Assembly (NCBI GenBank): GCA_035222895.1
Contig: JAVYIG010000408.1
Coordinates: 310,001-374,000, forward strand
Source: Strongylocentrotus droebachiensis
Taxonomy: Eukaryota > Echinodermata > Echinoidea > Camarodonta > Strongylocentrotidae
Reading direction: 5' to 3'
DNA length: 64,000 nucleotides
In this document: in pieces, positions 61,775 to 64,000 of the stretch
How positions within the stretch are numbered: the stretch's first letter is position 1
Layout of the letters: the number at the start of each line of letters is the position of its first letter
Translations under genes and position numbers: made by a program
The notes under the pieces: model-generated
Told to the model about the DNA's origin: nothing
The model's database searches: none
What the model saw: only the letters and a program-made list of their open reading frames with translations

Positions 61775-61915
61775 ATGAGGCGAGTGAGCTTGAACTTGGG
61801 GACACAGGACGAGAACCTGAACCCTCTGGGTGTCGCCTGGGGAGACAGTATCCAGTTACCCCTCATCTCCCCCGACGAGGAATACCAAGAAAGCACTCAT
61901 CCTCCAGGGAAATCG
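61775..61915 (+). other. Unrecognised open stretch, exon-like composition
   Basis: Frame from the ATG at 61775: MRRVSLNLGTQDENLNPLGV, AWGDSIQLPLISPDEEYQES. It is more GC-rich than its surroundings and not low-complexity. The frame runs on into the repeat at 62040, so at most the first 45 or so codons could be genuine. No domain recognised. Confidence 0.25.
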
Positions 61916-62039
61916 AAAGAACTAAACATTGAACGGTATTTTAAGACTAATGACCATTTCACCCCTTTTCTCAAGTATTACGCAAAAACCATGATCGTAT
62001 TATATTGTTACCGCACAATGACCAAACAAGTGGAACTTA

Positions 62040-62275
62040 AAGTAAAAGGGAAATTCAACCTTGATGGTAACCTACTCTAATAGGACGGGAGAAAAATCAG
62101 AGAAGCAAACCGGTGGAAGTTTGAATGAAATTGGGCGAACTTTGAGAAACTTATTAATTTAAAAAAGTTGTAATCACTTTAGGTATGGGCTCTTCAAAAT
62201 GATTAAATCAGTTATGTCTCTGTGATGTAGTGGCGGACAACCTTCCCGTATATTCCAATAAACACAATAATTAAA
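62040..62275 (+). repeat. Dispersed AAAGGGAAATTCAACC repeat, copy 2
   Basis: AAAAGGGAAATTCAACCTTG, AAAATCAGAGAAGCAAACCG, TTTGAATGAAATTGGGCGAA, GGTATGGGCTCTTCAAAATG and GGCGGACAACCTTCCCGT parallel copy 1 at 19839-20060. Confidence 0.72.
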
Positions 62276-62598
62276 ATTTCAATTTTCTCAAAAATGTATT
62301 ACTCAAGAGGGTCTTTATTGTTTAGAGGATCTATGAAAATATGCCACTTATAATTCAATTTGAGTATTACCCCGAGGGAGAAGGCACTTAGGAGAAGAAA
62401 AAAAACTGAAATTAATATTTTTGTACATCCCCTGACCAAACTGACGTTTGACATTCGCATAGAATTAGTGATCTCATATTTCAAGCATTCATGAATTTCT
62501 AATCATTGGTCCGATGTATTTCAAACGTTCGCCATTCTGTTTAACTTACTTTTGTGCTTTCATACAAATAAAAGTATTAAAAGTGTAGGATTGCACTA

Positions 62599-62919
62599 TA
62601 AAGGTACTATGTCCCAATTGCAGGCCAACAAAAATGAAAAGGTTAAATTCAAACGGCATTTGAAAGATAATACTAATTTAGAACCTCCCTAAAAAAGGGG
62701 GGGGCATGGAAATGTCTGTAAGTGGGAAAATAATGACTATTAGTTGTCAAATACCAAGTCTATAAGTAATAGTGTGATTTTCAGACCATTGTACAAATTG
62801 GTTGTACGTTTTGTGCTGCACAAAAATTTCACAGATAGGACATACATTACATATTCATAATTCCTGCAAAGTTCTACATAATTTGATGTTGGCTGCAGAA
62901 GGGACATAGTATCTTTACA
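62599..62919. mobile_element. MITE with TAAAGGTACTATGTCCC ends
   Basis: TAAAGGTACTATGTCCCAAT then GCAGGCCAACA at the left; the right end TGTTGGCTGCAGAAGGGACA then TAGTATCTTTA is the inverse. A second internal pair, CTACATAATTTGATG, extends the right arm. About 320 bp, non-coding. Confidence 0.7.
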
Positions 62920-62989
62920 ACTTTGACATGAATATATAAGGAATGCTAGATTCAGGAGACATTCAAAGTATATTAACAGCCAGGAGCAA

Positions 62990-64000
62990 ACAAAACTATA
63001 TTCTAACTCTGTATTTAAAGTACAGTAGGAGGAGGTAAAACACTTAACTGCTGCACAATTGCACTTCTAGTTCCATTAGTACTTTTGATAATTAAAATAC
63101 AAAACAGTAGGTAATGACTTGTTCTAATTAATTAAAGGTACATGTTCAGTGATTATGACAGTCTGTTGTACAAGAAGTTACTACGACCATTGAACCATCA
63201 ATTGAAGGACAAAAATTACATGTGCATGTAGCCGATGTAGGTAAATTTATTTTAAATACAAAATAAATGGCGCAATAGAGGCACCTAATTGTGGGTGCAA
63301 TAGTCAAACTGATTGGGTGCATCTCTGAAATTTTTGCATCCTCACAATATTTTTTTTTGCAAATAAGCACTCACATTGCATCATTTAAAAAAAAAAAAAG
63401 ATGTTGGTTGAAAGGTTCAATGAAGCAGCTCTATACTGTTAAGACATACATACTATCATCTACAAAATGTGCACCCCTAGATGTGCTGCTAATAGGACCT
63501 TGAAAGGGTTTGTTAATAAACCTACAATGTGCATCTGAACATGAAAGTCTTTTACATTTCTCATGAAATATATACGTTGGGTAACAATATTCACTTTCCT
63601 TCTTATATTTGTTCTCCCTCCCTGGGAATTAACTTAGTGAATCCAGGTTTAAACATAACAATAACCATTAACAATGAACCTATTGTGCAACGATTATTAG
63701 TTGACTGATTGAGTCACACGCTGGAGAATTGCAGGTGTCCTCGTTTTGGTAAATGTACAATATACTGTTCCACCCAACGGCAAGCGTCGGGGTGTTCGTC
63801 AGGTTTGTGTCGCGTTTCGGTATTCTTCATCTCGTGTGATGTCGATAATCTTTCGCGAGTGAGTAGCCATCTTTGAAAACAGATGGGTGAGACGGGTGAA
63901 ACTGATTGAAGCTATTGTCTACTATGTTGTCATCGAGTTCAGAGTTCAGCAATTCCTTCGGAACGAAACTAACCAGACCAGAATACCATCAGCATTTAAG
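62990..64000. other. AT-rich intergenic sequence to the window end
   Basis: No gene supported. The last 250 bp are less AT-rich with several CpG (TCGCGTTTCGG, TTTCGCGAG) and could be a promoter-proximal region of a gene beyond the window. A minus-strand ATG near 63872 opens only a short frame (MATHSRKIIDITRDEEYRN). Confidence 0.35.

Noticed and set aside
1..64000. CRISPR array, bacterial operon, phage or provirus
   Set aside because: No regularly spaced identical repeats with unique spacers, no bacterial gene organisation, and no viral gag or env-like frames. XPR1 is named after a virus-receptor role in mammals, but the gene here is an ordinary host gene.

Overview
The window is eukaryotic genomic DNA from an invertebrate deuterostome, most likely an echinoderm such as a sea urchin. 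The evidence is spliced GT-AG genes, AT-rich introns, very frequent TACATGTACATG motifs, CR1/L2-like retrotransposon debris, tRNA-derived SINEs, many short inverted-repeat elements and abundant microsatellites. The species assignment is inferred from repeat style and is not proven.

One host gene can be reconstructed with confidence: the 5' two-fifths to half of an XPR1 (SLC53A1) phosphate-exporter orthologue on the minus strand. It runs from the ATG at 35268 down to 155 and leaves the window at its left edge. Nine coding exons (35200-35268, 24039-24090, 20298-20399, 13523-13764, 12725-12874, 11839-11919, 11368-11446, 9986-10173, 155-334) join with compatible phases into 1143 nt, or 381 codons. 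They encode the complete N-terminal SPX domain (inositol-pyrophosphate sensor) and the first membrane helices. The C-terminal EXS domain lies beyond position 1. An in-frame stop and a tiny upstream ORF lie just before the ATG.

The introns are dense with mobile DNA. Intron 8 (335-9985) holds a 42-bp perfect inverted repeat at 1574 and 9831. Between its arms lies a modular array (about 3000-9050) in which G-runs and C-runs are paired across a conserved spacer of about 70 nt. Introns 3-7 hold several GTTTCAC-type MITEs. Intron 2 holds a segmental duplication; one copy carries a CACTA-like foldback MITE and the other looks like the empty site. Between the two copies is a CpG-containing, promoter-like segment. 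Intron 1 holds a hAT-type element with a perfect 8-bp target duplication, a 1.16-kb element carrying a minisatellite, and a 5'-truncated non-LTR retrotransposon with a 443-codon reverse-transcriptase frame ending about 100 bp from exon 1.

Upstream of XPR1 (about 35600-64000) I can support no host gene. The region contains a 1.15-kb mariner-like element built of CAATTGG palindromes (39981-41126), long purine/pyrimidine tracts (41.5-43.4, 45.3-45.5, 47.0-47.5, 48.4-48.7, 50.0-50.3 kb), further MITEs (51325, 52558, 62599), a hAT-type element carrying a tandem satellite (52938-53755; a shorter relative sits in the intron-8 array at 6728), a decayed retrotransposon (55.9-57.25 kb), a TAG trinucleotide domain of about 1 kb (58.9-59.9 kb) and SINE copies. 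A few small open stretches could be exons of unknown genes but are not supported well enough to be called as genes.
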